From contig JAOPUT010000299.1 in assembly GCA_025963385.1 (NCBI GenBank), forward strand, positions 1 to 64,000: a stretch of 64,000 nucleotides of DNA, read 5' to 3'. The translations under genes and the position numbers were made by a program. This stretch comes from Mycobacterium sp. Lineage in GTDB: Bacteria; Actinomycetota; Actinomycetes; Mycobacteriales; Mycobacteriaceae. The notes below the pieces were generated by a model, which saw only the letters and a program-made list of their open reading frames with translations, had not been told where the DNA came from and did not search any database. Below are positions 55,073-62,715 of this stretch, piece after piece (positions within the stretch are counted from its first letter, which is position 1; each line of letters opens with the position of its first letter).

Positions 55073-55648
55073 ATGGGGCGCCGCAAGGAGTTCGACGACG
55101 AGACCGTCGTCCGGGCGGCCCGTGCCGTGTTCTGGGAGCGCGGCTACGCCTCCACCTCGCTCGCCGATCTTCAGACGGCGACCGGTCTGAGCCGCTCCAG
55201 CCTGTACGAGACCTACGGCAGTAAGCGGGGACTCTTCGACCGGGTCGCCAGAAGCTATCTCGACGAGATCGTCGGGCCGTTGCTCGAGCCGATGGAATCC
55301 GACGGCGCGGGCCGCACCGAGATCGTGGCGTACTTCCATGCGCTGTCGCACTTCCTGCGCGACTCGCCCCGCAGCGTGGCGACCCGCGGATGTCTGATGC
55401 TCAACACCGCGATGGAGTTGAACATCCTCGACCGCGACGCTGCCCGCGTGGTGCGCGGATACCGTGCGCGGGTCCGTGCCGCGATTCACCACGCGCTCGG
55501 CGGCATGGCCGACGCCGTCGTCGACCGCGACGCCAAGGCCGACATCCTGACGGCGGGCCAGATGGGCCTGATGACGACGTCACGGATCGACCCGATTCAG
55601 GCGGCGGAGTTGGCGGAGACCATCGCCGCCGACATCGACACGTGGTAG
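55073..55648 (+). CDS. TetR-family transcriptional regulator
   Basis: A 191-residue TetR regulator. Residues 1-50 form the helix-turn-helix domain: FDDETVVRAARAVFWERGYASTSLADLQTATGLSRSSLYETYGSKRGLFDRV, with the conserved Y-x-x-Y/F-x-x-K-x-x-L recognition end. The C-terminal half is the ligand-binding helical domain with the common GCLMLNTAMEL segment. It very likely represses the divergent NmrA-like gene, and itself, through the palindrome at 55030-55044. Gene pairs of this kind often respond to electrophiles or quinones; the inducer is unknown. Confidence 0.88.
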   Translation: MGRRKEFDDETVVRAARAVFWERGYASTSLADLQTATGLSRSSLYETYGSKRGLFDRVARSYLDEIVGPLLEPMESDGAGRTEIVAYFHALSHFLRDSPRSVATRGCLMLNTAMELNILDRDAARVVRGYRARVRAAIHHALGGMADAVVDRDAKADILTAGQMGLMTTSRIDPIQAAELAETIAADIDTW

Positions 55649-55719
55649 ACCCCTGGTAGCTGTACCGCCAATCGAGACAACTCACCGCCGGCGGCCCCGC
55701 CGCAGTCCACCATGGGAGC

Positions 55720-56901
55720 ATGACCGAACGCGTGATCGACCGGCTGACCGACGTGGCCGACCAGCTTCGAGAACAGGCCGTGGAGGCCGAGCGACTGGGC
55801 CGCCTGCCCGACGAGACCGCGAAACTGCTCAAGTCGCTCGGCAACATCCGGCTGCTGCAGCCCGAGACCTACGGCGGCTACGAGGTGCATCCGCGGGAGT
55901 TCGCCGAGACGGTCATGGCGACCGCCGCGCTCGATCCCGCCAGCGGCTGGATCAACGGCGTCGTCGGGGTACATCCCTATCAGCTTGCGTACGCCGATCC
56001 CCAAGTGCAGGAAGAGATCTGGGGTTCGGACCGCGACACCTGGATCGCGTCGCCGTACGCACCGCAAGGCATCGCCCGTCCCGTCGACGGTGGCTACGTC
56101 TTCAACGGCAGGTGGCAGTTCAGTTCGGGCACGGACCATTGCGACTGGATCTTCCTCGGCGGCATGCTCGGCGACGACGGCGGCAGGCCCGTGATGCCAC
56201 CGACCATGTTCCACCTGATCCTGCCGCGCAGCGACTACGAGATCGTCGAGGACTCGTGGGACGTGGTGGGGTTGCGTGGCACCGGCTCCAAGGACGTCAT
56301 CGTCCGCGACGCGTTCGTCCCGGACTACCGGGTCATGAACGCCACCGAGGTGATGGACGGCACCACCCAGCGGGAGTCGGGCCTGACGCAGACGCTCTAC
56401 CGGATGCCGTGGTCGACGATGTTCCCGCTGGGCATCACGTCAGCGGTGATCGGCATCGCCGAAGGTGCGCTCGCCGCGCATCTCGACTATCAGCGCCACC
56501 GCGTCACGGCCGCCCGCACGGCGATCAAGGACGATCCCTACGTGCTGTACGCCATCGGCGAGGCCGCCGCCGACATCAACGCCGCCAGGCAGGAACTCCT
56601 CGCGAACGTCGACAAGATCTGGGACATCGTCGATTCCGGCGCCGAGGTGTCGTTCGAGGACAAGGCGGCAGGCCGGCGCACCCAGATCCGCGCGGCGTGG
56701 CGGGCGGTGATGGCCGTCGACCAGATCTTCTCCCGCTCGGGCGGTAACGCAATGCGGATGGACAACCCGCTGCAGCGGTACTGGCGCGACGCCCACACCG
56801 GTCTTGCGCACGCGATCCACGTCCCGGGTAGCACGTTCCACGCCGCGGCGCTGAGCTCGTTCGGCGTCGACCCGGCGGGGTCTCTGCGAGCGATGATCTA
56901 G
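55720..56901 (+). CDS. HsaA-like flavin-dependent monooxygenase (acyl-CoA dehydrogenase fold)
   Basis: A 393-residue group D flavin monooxygenase resembling the oxygenase HsaA of steroid catabolism. Recognisable shared segments are RLPDETAKLL, RLLQPETYGGYEVHP, GVVGVHPYQLAYADPQVQEEIWG, SYEIVEDSWDVVGLRGTGS-type spacing, YRMPWSTMFP and NPLQRYWRDAHTG. The family hydroxylates phenolic or aromatic rings using reduced flavin from a separate reductase. Length matches HsaA (394). The gene directly downstream, overlapping by one base (TAGTG), is an LLM-type oxidoreductase, not the usual HsaB flavin reductase. The substrate cannot be fixed; steroid-derived phenols are one option. Confidence 0.8.
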   Translation: MTERVIDRLTDVADQLREQAVEAERLGRLPDETAKLLKSLGNIRLLQPETYGGYEVHPREFAETVMATAALDPASGWINGVVGVHPYQLAYADPQVQEEIWGSDRDTWIASPYAPQGIARPVDGGYVFNGRWQFSSGTDHCDWIFLGGMLGDDGGRPVMPPTMFHLILPRSDYEIVEDSWDVVGLRGTGSKDVIVRDAFVPDYRVMNATEVMDGTTQRESGLTQTLYRMPWSTMFPLGITSAVIGIAEGALAAHLDYQRHRVTAARTAIKDDPYVLYAIGEAAADINAARQELLANVDKIWDIVDSGAEVSFEDKAAGRRTQIRAAWRAVMAVDQIFSRSGGNAMRMDNPLQRYWRDAHTGLAHAIHVPGSTFHAAALSSFGVDPAGSLRAMI

Positions 56902-57836
56902 TGCCCGTGCATCCCCAGATATCGCTGCAGCTAAGGACTTTCACCACCGACCCGGACCACGACTGGTCGAACACGCTCGGACTTGCCACGGCGATGGACG
57001 ACGCGGGGATCGACCGGGTGGTGGTGTCGGACCACGTCGTGTTCGGCGAGACGCTGCAGGCGTACGCGAAGCCCGAACTCGGTGGCGTGGCGGGCGGGCG
57101 CCAACCCACCGGACCGGACGGGCAGTGGCTGGAGCCGCTGACCGTGCTGACGGCGATCTCGTCGACCACGACGCGAATCCGCCTCGGCACCGCAGTCCTG
57201 CTGGCGGCGCTGCGCAGGCCCGCGGTACTGGCGAAGGAGGTGGCGACGCTCGACGTGTTGTCCGGCGGGCGCGTCGATCTCGGCGTCGGCGTCGGCTGGC
57301 AGCGGGAGGAGTACGAGGCGGTGGGCTTGGAATTCGAGCGTCGCGGCCGGGCCCTGGATCACACGCTCGAGGTGTGCCAGACCCTCTGGAGACAGCAGCG
57401 AGCGAGTTACTCCTCTCCCGAGTTGTCGTTCGACGGTATCCACCAGATGCCCAAACCGCTTCAGCCGGGCGGTGTTCCGATCTGGGTGAGCGGCACCGTC
57501 AACACCGCCGTCGCCCGCCGGATCAGCCGGTTCGGCTCCGGCTGGATTCCATGGGGAACCGCTCGCGACGACCCGGCCGCCGCGATCTCCGCGATGAAGG
57601 ACGCGATCGCCGACGCTGGCGGTGATGCCAGCGGACTGCAGGTGCAGGGCAATGCGGTCACCGTCAAGCGGGCGGGCGGCTCCGTGGACGTCGAGGCGAC
57701 GGCGGCTTCGGCGCCCCCGCTCGTCGAGGCCGGGGTCACCGATGTGCGGTTCACCCTGTCGGTCCCCAGGGATCGACAGCATGCAGTCGATCTGCTGTCC
57801 CGACTCGTCGGCGCCTTCCACGCCGTCACCCGTTGA
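56901..57836 (+). CDS. LLM-class F420-dependent-type oxidoreductase
   Basis: A 311-residue luciferase-like TIM-barrel oxidoreductase. VVVSDHVVFGE, the strand TTTRIRLGTAVLLAALRRPAVLAKEVATLDVLSGGRVDLGVGVGW and VPIWVSGTVNTAVARRISRFGSGWIP carry the diagnostic cofactor-binding positions of the F420-dependent LLM group. GTG 56901 shares its first G with the TAG stop of the monooxygenase gene, so translation is coupled and the two enzymes probably act in one pathway. It may supply reducing equivalents or perform a separate step such as double-bond reduction; this is open. Confidence 0.8.
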   Translation: MPVHPQISLQLRTFTTDPDHDWSNTLGLATAMDDAGIDRVVVSDHVVFGETLQAYAKPELGGVAGGRQPTGPDGQWLEPLTVLTAISSTTTRIRLGTAVLLAALRRPAVLAKEVATLDVLSGGRVDLGVGVGWQREEYEAVGLEFERRGRALDHTLEVCQTLWRQQRASYSSPELSFDGIHQMPKPLQPGGVPIWVSGTVNTAVARRISRFGSGWIPWGTARDDPAAAISAMKDAIADAGGDASGLQVQGNAVTVKRAGGSVDVEATAASAPPLVEAGVTDVRFTLSVPRDRQHAVDLLSRLVGAFHAVTR

Positions 57837-57857
57837 TCGACCGACATGTGACGGTGC

Positions 57858-57884
57858 GGTTTACCGGCCCACGACCTCCGGGTA
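57858..57884 (+). promoter_or_regulatory. candidate SigF promoter (GGTTT-N17-GGGTA)
   Basis: GGTTT at 57858-57862 and GGGTA at 57880-57884 match both SigF boxes exactly, with a 17-base spacer. The ATG at 57895 follows 11 bases later, so the mRNA would have almost no leader. Confidence 0.5.
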
Positions 57885-57894
57885 CGCGCATCTG

Positions 57895-58812
57895 ATGGTC
57901 AAAGCATTCGGATACCAGAGCAACGGCGGCCCCGAGGTCCAGGAATTCCTCGATCTCGACATGCCGACGCCCATGCCAGGCGAACTGTTGGTGGAGGTGC
58001 GGTCGGCAGGCGTGAACCCGGTGGACTGGAAGATTCGCGCGGGTCTTTTCGGCGGCGCGAGCGAGAGCGACTTCCCCGGCGTCCTCGGCAGCGAGGTGTC
58101 CGGCGTGGTCCGCGAGGTCGGCAAGGACGTCGACGGCTTCGCCGAGAATGACGAGATCTTCGGATCGGTGGCGCCGGGATCCGGCGGTTACACCGAGTAC
58201 ACGCTGGTCACCGCCAGCGCCGCCGCCCACAAACCGCCGCAGGTGTCGTTCCACGATGCCGCGACGCTCCCCGTCGCCGCGGCCACCGCCTACGACGGCG
58301 TGACGCAACTCGATCTCAAGGAAGGCCAGACGCTGCTGATCAACGGCATCGGCGGCGGTGTCGGGGTCGCGGCCGCGCAGATCGCCAGGGACCTCGGTGT
58401 CAACGTCATCGGTACCGCCAGCGAGGACAAGCGCGCCCTGGTCGAGACGCTCGGCGCCACCCTGGTCGCCTCGGGCGACGGCGTCGCCGATCGGATCAGG
58501 CAGATCCTGCCCGACGGCGTCGACGCCATCCTCGATCTCGCCGGGGGTGATGCGCTCAAGGCGGTGGCCGGTCTGGTCACCGATCGCACCAAGCTGATCA
58601 GCGCCGGCGACCCGAGCGTCGAGGAACTCGGCGGCCACATGATCGAGCGCGACCGCACCAGCAGGGTGCTCGAGATCGTTGGCGCGTTGGTGGCCGACGG
58701 CAAGCTCGATCCCCACGTCGAGGACGTCCGGCCGCTCGACGAGGCGGCGGACGCCGTCGCAGCCGTCGAGATCGGCCACGCGCGAGGCAAGGTCGTTATC
58801 GAAGTCAGCTGA
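57895..58812 (+). CDS. NADP-dependent quinone-oxidoreductase-like protein (MDR family)
   Basis: A 305-residue zinc-free medium-chain dehydrogenase. VRSAGVNPVDWKIRAGLFGG and FPGVLGSEVSGVVREVGKDVDGFAENDEIFG are the catalytic-domain signatures, and LLINGIGGGVGVAAAQIARDLGVNVIGTASEDKR is the NADPH Rossmann motif (GxGxxGxxxxQ type). The cysteines and histidines of zinc-type alcohol dehydrogenases are missing, so it resembles quinone reductase or enoyl reductase. The start is ATG 57895; the frame continues upstream into the LLM gene region but without homology. A SigF-like promoter directly precedes it, suggesting a stress-induced role. Confidence 0.85.
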   Translation: MVKAFGYQSNGGPEVQEFLDLDMPTPMPGELLVEVRSAGVNPVDWKIRAGLFGGASESDFPGVLGSEVSGVVREVGKDVDGFAENDEIFGSVAPGSGGYTEYTLVTASAAAHKPPQVSFHDAATLPVAAATAYDGVTQLDLKEGQTLLINGIGGGVGVAAAQIARDLGVNVIGTASEDKRALVETLGATLVASGDGVADRIRQILPDGVDAILDLAGGDALKAVAGLVTDRTKLISAGDPSVEELGGHMIERDRTSRVLEIVGALVADGKLDPHVEDVRPLDEAADAVAAVEIGHARGKVVIEVS

Positions 58813-58884
58813 CCACTGAACGCAGCGTTCTCGTCAGCAAGCTACCTCCAGGGGACGGGGCAGCGGTCAGGCTGGCGCTCTGAC

Positions 58885-59949
58885 TCACCCGCGCGGCAGT
58901 CCGAGGATGCGCTCGGCGATCACGTTCAACTGGATTTCGACCGTTCCGCCGCCGATCAGGAAGGCGGGCACGAACATCTCGTTGGACACCACGTCGGCAG
59001 GCGCCTGTCGCAGGCTGGCCTCGGGACCGATCAGGTCCAGCGAGATGCCCGCCGTCAAGCGGCTCAATTCGGCTGAGGCGACCTTCACCACCGATGCCCC
59101 AGGACTCAACAGGTCCCCGTGCAGCTGGCGGACGGACTCGCGATAGTTCAGTGCCGCAACGCCCGTCGTCTCGGCGACGATCTGGCCGAGAGCTTCGATG
59201 GCGTCGCTGCGGTCACCGGAATACAGGCCGCCGGCGATGATGCCGCGGACCCTGTCGTCGTCACCGAGGGTCAGCATCGAGCTGATCGTCGTGCGCTCGT
59301 TCAGCAGCGTGGTCATGGTCAGCGCCCAGCCCTGGCCCCGCTCCCCCAGCAGCTGGTCGTCGGGAACGAAGACGTCGTCGAGGAACACCTCGTTGAAGTG
59401 TGAGTCACCGCTGGGCTGCTTGAGCGGACGCACGGTGACACCCGGCGCGTGCATGTCGACCAGGAAGTAACTCAACCCGCGGTGCTTCTTCGCGGCGTCC
59501 GGCTCGGTGCGGGCCAGGCAGATCCCCCAGTGCGCATGGTGCGCGTCGGAGGTCCACACCTTCTGTCCCGTGAGTGACCAACCTCCATCGACCTTGTCCG
59601 CCTTGGTCTTCAGACTCGCCAGGTCGGACCCCGCCTGCGGCTCGCTGAACAGCTGGCACCAGACGATGTCACCGTGCAGAGTGGGCCTGGCGAACCGCTC
59701 CTTCTGTGCGTCGGTGCCGTGGGCGAGGATCGTCGGCACCGCCCAGTCGCCGATGAGCACATTGGGTGGCGTGAGGTCTCGCTTCGCGTACTCCTCGGCG
59801 AGGATGACCTGCTGTGCGACCGTCGCCCCGACGCCCCACGGTTTCGGCCAATGCGCCGCCACCAGACCGGATTTCGCGAGGAAGTCGCGACGCGCTCCCC
59901 TGGTGTAGACCTTCGTCGGGTCGTCGGTGCTCGGTTCGTCGGCGGGCAT
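58885..59949 (-). CDS. acyl-CoA dehydrogenase (FadE), signature subunit of second pair
   Basis: A 354-residue acyl-CoA dehydrogenase. VWCQLFSEPQAGSDLASLKTK, GQKVWTSDAHHAHWGICLART and FNEVFLDDVFVPDDQLLG are the flavin and acyl-binding strands; the C-terminal FLIGGGTVEIQLNVIAERILGLPRG is the flavin-closing signature. The N-terminal helical domain is shorter than usual. ATG 59949 follows the TGA of the upstream subunit by two bases. It is likely the flavin-holding partner of a heterotetramer with the product of 59952-61112. Substrate unknown; steroid or branched acyl-CoA is typical for such pairs. Confidence 0.83.
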   Translation of the reverse strand: MPADEPSTDDPTKVYTRGARRDFLAKSGLVAAHWPKPWGVGATVAQQVILAEEYAKRDLTPPNVLIGDWAVPTILAHGTDAQKERFARPTLHGDIVWCQLFSEPQAGSDLASLKTKADKVDGGWSLTGQKVWTSDAHHAHWGICLARTEPDAAKKHRGLSYFLVDMHAPGVTVRPLKQPSGDSHFNEVFLDDVFVPDDQLLGERGQGWALTMTTLLNERTTISSMLTLGDDDRVRGIIAGGLYSGDRSDAIEALGQIVAETTGVAALNYRESVRQLHGDLLSPGASVVKVASAELSRLTAGISLDLIGPEASLRQAPADVVSNEMFVPAFLIGGGTVEIQLNVIAERILGLPRG

Positions 59950-59951
59950 GG

Positions 59952-61112
59952 TCAGCGCCTGGTCAGCACGCCTGCCACCCACCCCCGGAACTCGGGGTCG
60001 CCTGTCTCGCTGGCGGAGATGGTGAAGTCCCGCTTGACATTCAGCGCGACCTCACCGAGCCGGCGCAGGGCCGTTCGCACCGAACCAGCTTGTGCCGCAA
60101 CACTTATCGCTCGTCGCCAGTACAGGTGCAGGTCGTGTTCCCAGGTGACGGCGATACCGCCGTGGATCGTGGTCGCCTCCATCACCGCGTCGACGGCCCT
60201 GCCGATGCCGATGACGACGGCCGTCTCGGCGGCGATCCGCTGTTGATCTGCGTCCTGGTCCAGGCTCCGGATGGCGTCGGCCGCGACCGCGGACGCCAAC
60301 TCCTCCGCGATGAACAACCGTGCCGCCTTGTGCTTGACGGCCTGAAACATCCCGATGACCTGGCCGAACTGCTCGCGCACCCTGGCGTACTCGACCGAAG
60401 CCCGCAGGGACCACTGCATGACCCCCGCCGCGTCGGCGGCCAGCAGTCCGATCACGACGGTGTGGGCCGCGGTGGCGTCCAGGCCGACGATCTCGTCGGC
60501 CGCTGCCACGTGGACGCCGTCGAGCGTCAGCCGGCCGACGTCGCGCGTCAGGTCGGTGCCCTCCAACACCTCCCTGGTGACACCTGGCCCGTCGAGATCG
60601 ACCGGCAGCCAGACGATGCCGTCCGGGTGGTGGGCACCGACGATGACGACGGTGGCGGAGGGCAGTCCGAGCACGGGCAGGCTCGAACCGGAAAGCGACC
60701 AACCGTCGCCGTCGCGGCTGGCGGACATCCCGTGCGACGGCGGGACGACGGCTCCGGTGGCGCCCGAGGCGAACTCCCGAAGCAGGGCGGAACGCTTGGA
60801 CCCGTCCTCGGCCAGCGTCACCACGGCGCTGGCCGTCACCGTCGGCAGCAGCGGGCCGGGCAGTAACGCCGCGCCTGCCGCTTCGACGACGACCGCCAGG
60901 TCTTCGAGGCCGCCGCCCTGCCCGCCGAAGTCCTCGGGGATGTGGACTGCGTGCAGGGCCTGCTGGACGAGCTCGGCCCAGTGCGGCTGTTCGACACCTG
61001 CCGCGAGTTGATCGAAGGCCAGTCGGGTGGCAGCGACGGGCGTGTGCCGCGCCGCGAACCCGGTGACGGTGTCGGCCAGCGCCTGGTGCTCGTCGGTGAG
61101 AGCGATCGCCAT
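59952..61112 (-). CDS. acyl-CoA dehydrogenase (FadE), second subunit of second pair
   Basis: A 386-residue acyl-CoA dehydrogenase homologue with ALTDEHQALADTVTGFAARH at the N terminus, IPEDFGGQGGGLEDLAVV, REQFGQVIGMFQAVKHKAARL and TTIHGGIAVTWEHDLHLYWRRA. It lacks the EGGT/GGGT flavin-closing tail. ATG 61112 is preferred over upstream candidates that lie in low-complexity sequence. It starts ten bases after the preceding gene and ends two bases before its partner, the same layout as the pair at 6371-8765. Confidence 0.82.
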   Translation of the reverse strand: MAIALTDEHQALADTVTGFAARHTPVAATRLAFDQLAAGVEQPHWAELVQQALHAVHIPEDFGGQGGGLEDLAVVVEAAGAALLPGPLLPTVTASAVVTLAEDGSKRSALLREFASGATGAVVPPSHGMSASRDGDGWSLSGSSLPVLGLPSATVVIVGAHHPDGIVWLPVDLDGPGVTREVLEGTDLTRDVGRLTLDGVHVAAADEIVGLDATAAHTVVIGLLAADAAGVMQWSLRASVEYARVREQFGQVIGMFQAVKHKAARLFIAEELASAVAADAIRSLDQDADQQRIAAETAVVIGIGRAVDAVMEATTIHGGIAVTWEHDLHLYWRRAISVAAQAGSVRTALRRLGEVALNVKRDFTISASETGDPEFRGWVAGVLTRR

Positions 61113-61122
61113 TGCAGGCACT

Positions 61123-62307
61123 CTAGAGCGAGAAGTGGTCGTCGATGATGCCGAGCCACACCTGGGCCGAGTCGATCGCGACCTTCTCGCTGATGAACGC
61201 ATGCTGGGTGCCGGTGTAGATGTCGCGGAACGCCCTCTCCAGGCGGCTGCCCTCGCGGATCGAGGTGGTGCCCGCCAACAGGTGTGCCCACTGCGCGCAT
61301 TCGCGCGCCACGTCGGTGGCGTAGACGGCGGCGACCCGCATGTCGACCCGCAGCGTCGGCGTCAACTCGTCCCCCGCCGCGACCGCCGCTTCGGCCGTGG
61401 TGAACGCCTCGAGCACCAGCAGCCTGGCCGCCCGCCACGCCGCGACGTGGTGTGCCAGCCCCTTCTGAAAGGTGGGTCGGCTGGCCAACGATTCCATGTC
61501 GCTCATCCGGTACTTCGTCGCCGCGAGTTCCTGGACGTCGTCGAGCATGCTCTTGGCGACGCCCAGCGCCCACGCCGCATGGCCGGCCGCCGTCACCGGC
61601 ATCATGCCCATCCGCCCGGCGGGCGACGTGCCGCGTACCGGCTCCGTGGTGAACAGCCGGAAGGTGCGGCGCTCCGGCACGAAGACGTCGGCGAGATTGT
61701 AGTCGTAGGATCCGGTTCCCTTGAGCCCCTGCACGTTCCAGCCGTCGGTGAAGTCGACCTCGGCGCGTGGCACCAGTGCCACCATCAGCTCCGGGATGCC
61801 CTCGCTGATCCAGCGCATCTCGCCGTCCTGCATCGGGATGAAACCCGCTGCGACGTACTGCGAGTGCCCGGTGCCGGAACCGAAACTCCACGCGCCGGTC
61901 AGTCGGTAGCCACCGTCGGTGACGATGCCCTGCCCGTTGGGCGCGAACTGTCCGCCCATGGTGACCCGGTTGTCGTTGGCGGTGAACACCTCGTCGAAGC
62001 CCGACTCGGGAAGATACGACGCGGCCGCGAACGACGACGGCAGATTCGCGATCCCGATCCACCCGAATGACCCGTCCTGCCAGGCCATCTCGATCCAGGT
62101 CTCGATCATCTCGGCCAACGACGGTTCCACCCCGCCTGCCTGCGCCGGGTTCAGCGCCCCCATCAGCCCGCTGGCCCACATCGCCTCGACGATGGGCGCC
62201 GACAGCGTGCGCAACCGCTCCGACTCGGCGGCCTCGCCACGGACCAGGTCCCGCATCCCCTTCGCCATCGCCACTACCCGGTCCCGCGGTTCCGCCAGCG
62301 ACGTCAT
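61123..62307 (-). CDS. acyl-CoA dehydrogenase-fold flavin monooxygenase
   Basis: A 394-residue protein of the acyl-CoA dehydrogenase superfamily, closer to group D monooxygenases (HsaA/DszC-like) than to true dehydrogenases: GGYRLTGAWSFGSGTGHSQYV, WNVQGLKGTGSYDYNLADVFVPERRTF and RLERAFRDIYTGTQHAFISE match the corresponding blocks of those oxygenases, and the EGGT signature is missing. It probably hydroxylates a substrate using externally reduced flavin. GAGAGGA precedes the ATG at 62307. It lies downstream of an ABM-domain gene and upstream of the acyl-CoA dehydrogenase pair, all on one strand, so they may form a degradation operon. Confidence 0.75.
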   Translation of the reverse strand: MTSLAEPRDRVVAMAKGMRDLVRGEAAESERLRTLSAPIVEAMWASGLMGALNPAQAGGVEPSLAEMIETWIEMAWQDGSFGWIGIANLPSSFAAASYLPESGFDEVFTANDNRVTMGGQFAPNGQGIVTDGGYRLTGAWSFGSGTGHSQYVAAGFIPMQDGEMRWISEGIPELMVALVPRAEVDFTDGWNVQGLKGTGSYDYNLADVFVPERRTFRLFTTEPVRGTSPAGRMGMMPVTAAGHAAWALGVAKSMLDDVQELAATKYRMSDMESLASRPTFQKGLAHHVAAWRAARLLVLEAFTTAEAAVAAGDELTPTLRVDMRVAAVYATDVARECAQWAHLLAGTTSIREGSRLERAFRDIYTGTQHAFISEKVAIDSAQVWLGIIDDHFSL

Positions 62308-62382
62308 CGTCGTCCTCTCGTGGTGGTTGCGTCGTCACGTTACCGTCGCCACCGGAGCGAGTTGACAGATTCTCGAAGTTGT

Positions 62383-62715
62383 TTACCTCTCGTCGAGCAG
62401 GCGCAGTTCGGACGGCTCGCGCAGCAGCCCCTCCAATATCTCGTTGCCTTCGACGTTGTACGGCGCGAGCATGTGCTCGTCCCACGCGGCACGTGAGCGG
62501 AACATCTCGAGCATCACCCAGGAATCGGGATCGTCCTGCGGTTGGGTGAGGTGCATGAACACACACCCCGGCTCCTGCAGCGTGTTGTGGCGCATCGACT
62601 GCAACTGTGCCTCCGCCTCGGCAAGCCGGTCGAGGCGGGGCCTGATCGTGACGACCAGGAACAACGGCCCGTCTGGACCGGCGGGCGCGTGCGGGTCGAC
62701 CCCATGGTGCGTCAT
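62383..62715 (-). CDS. ABM-domain (putative quinol/antibiotic biosynthesis) monooxygenase
   Basis: A 110-residue ferredoxin-like-fold protein of the antibiotic-biosynthesis-monooxygenase family: PLFLVVTIRPRLDRLAEAEAQLQSM, NTLQEPGCVFMHLTQPQDDP and WVMLEMFRSRAAWDEHMLAP show the beta-alpha-beta pattern with the conserved W-x-x-H near the end. Members oxidise quinols or other aromatics without cofactor. ATG 62715 forms ATGA with the stop of the upstream solute-binding lipoprotein gene, an unusual partnership. A 75-base gap separates it from the monooxygenase gene downstream. Confidence 0.8.
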   Translation of the reverse strand: MTHHGVDPHAPAGPDGPLFLVVTIRPRLDRLAEAEAQLQSMRHNTLQEPGCVFMHLTQPQDDPDSWVMLEMFRSRAAWDEHMLAPYNVEGNEILEGLLREPSELRLLDER

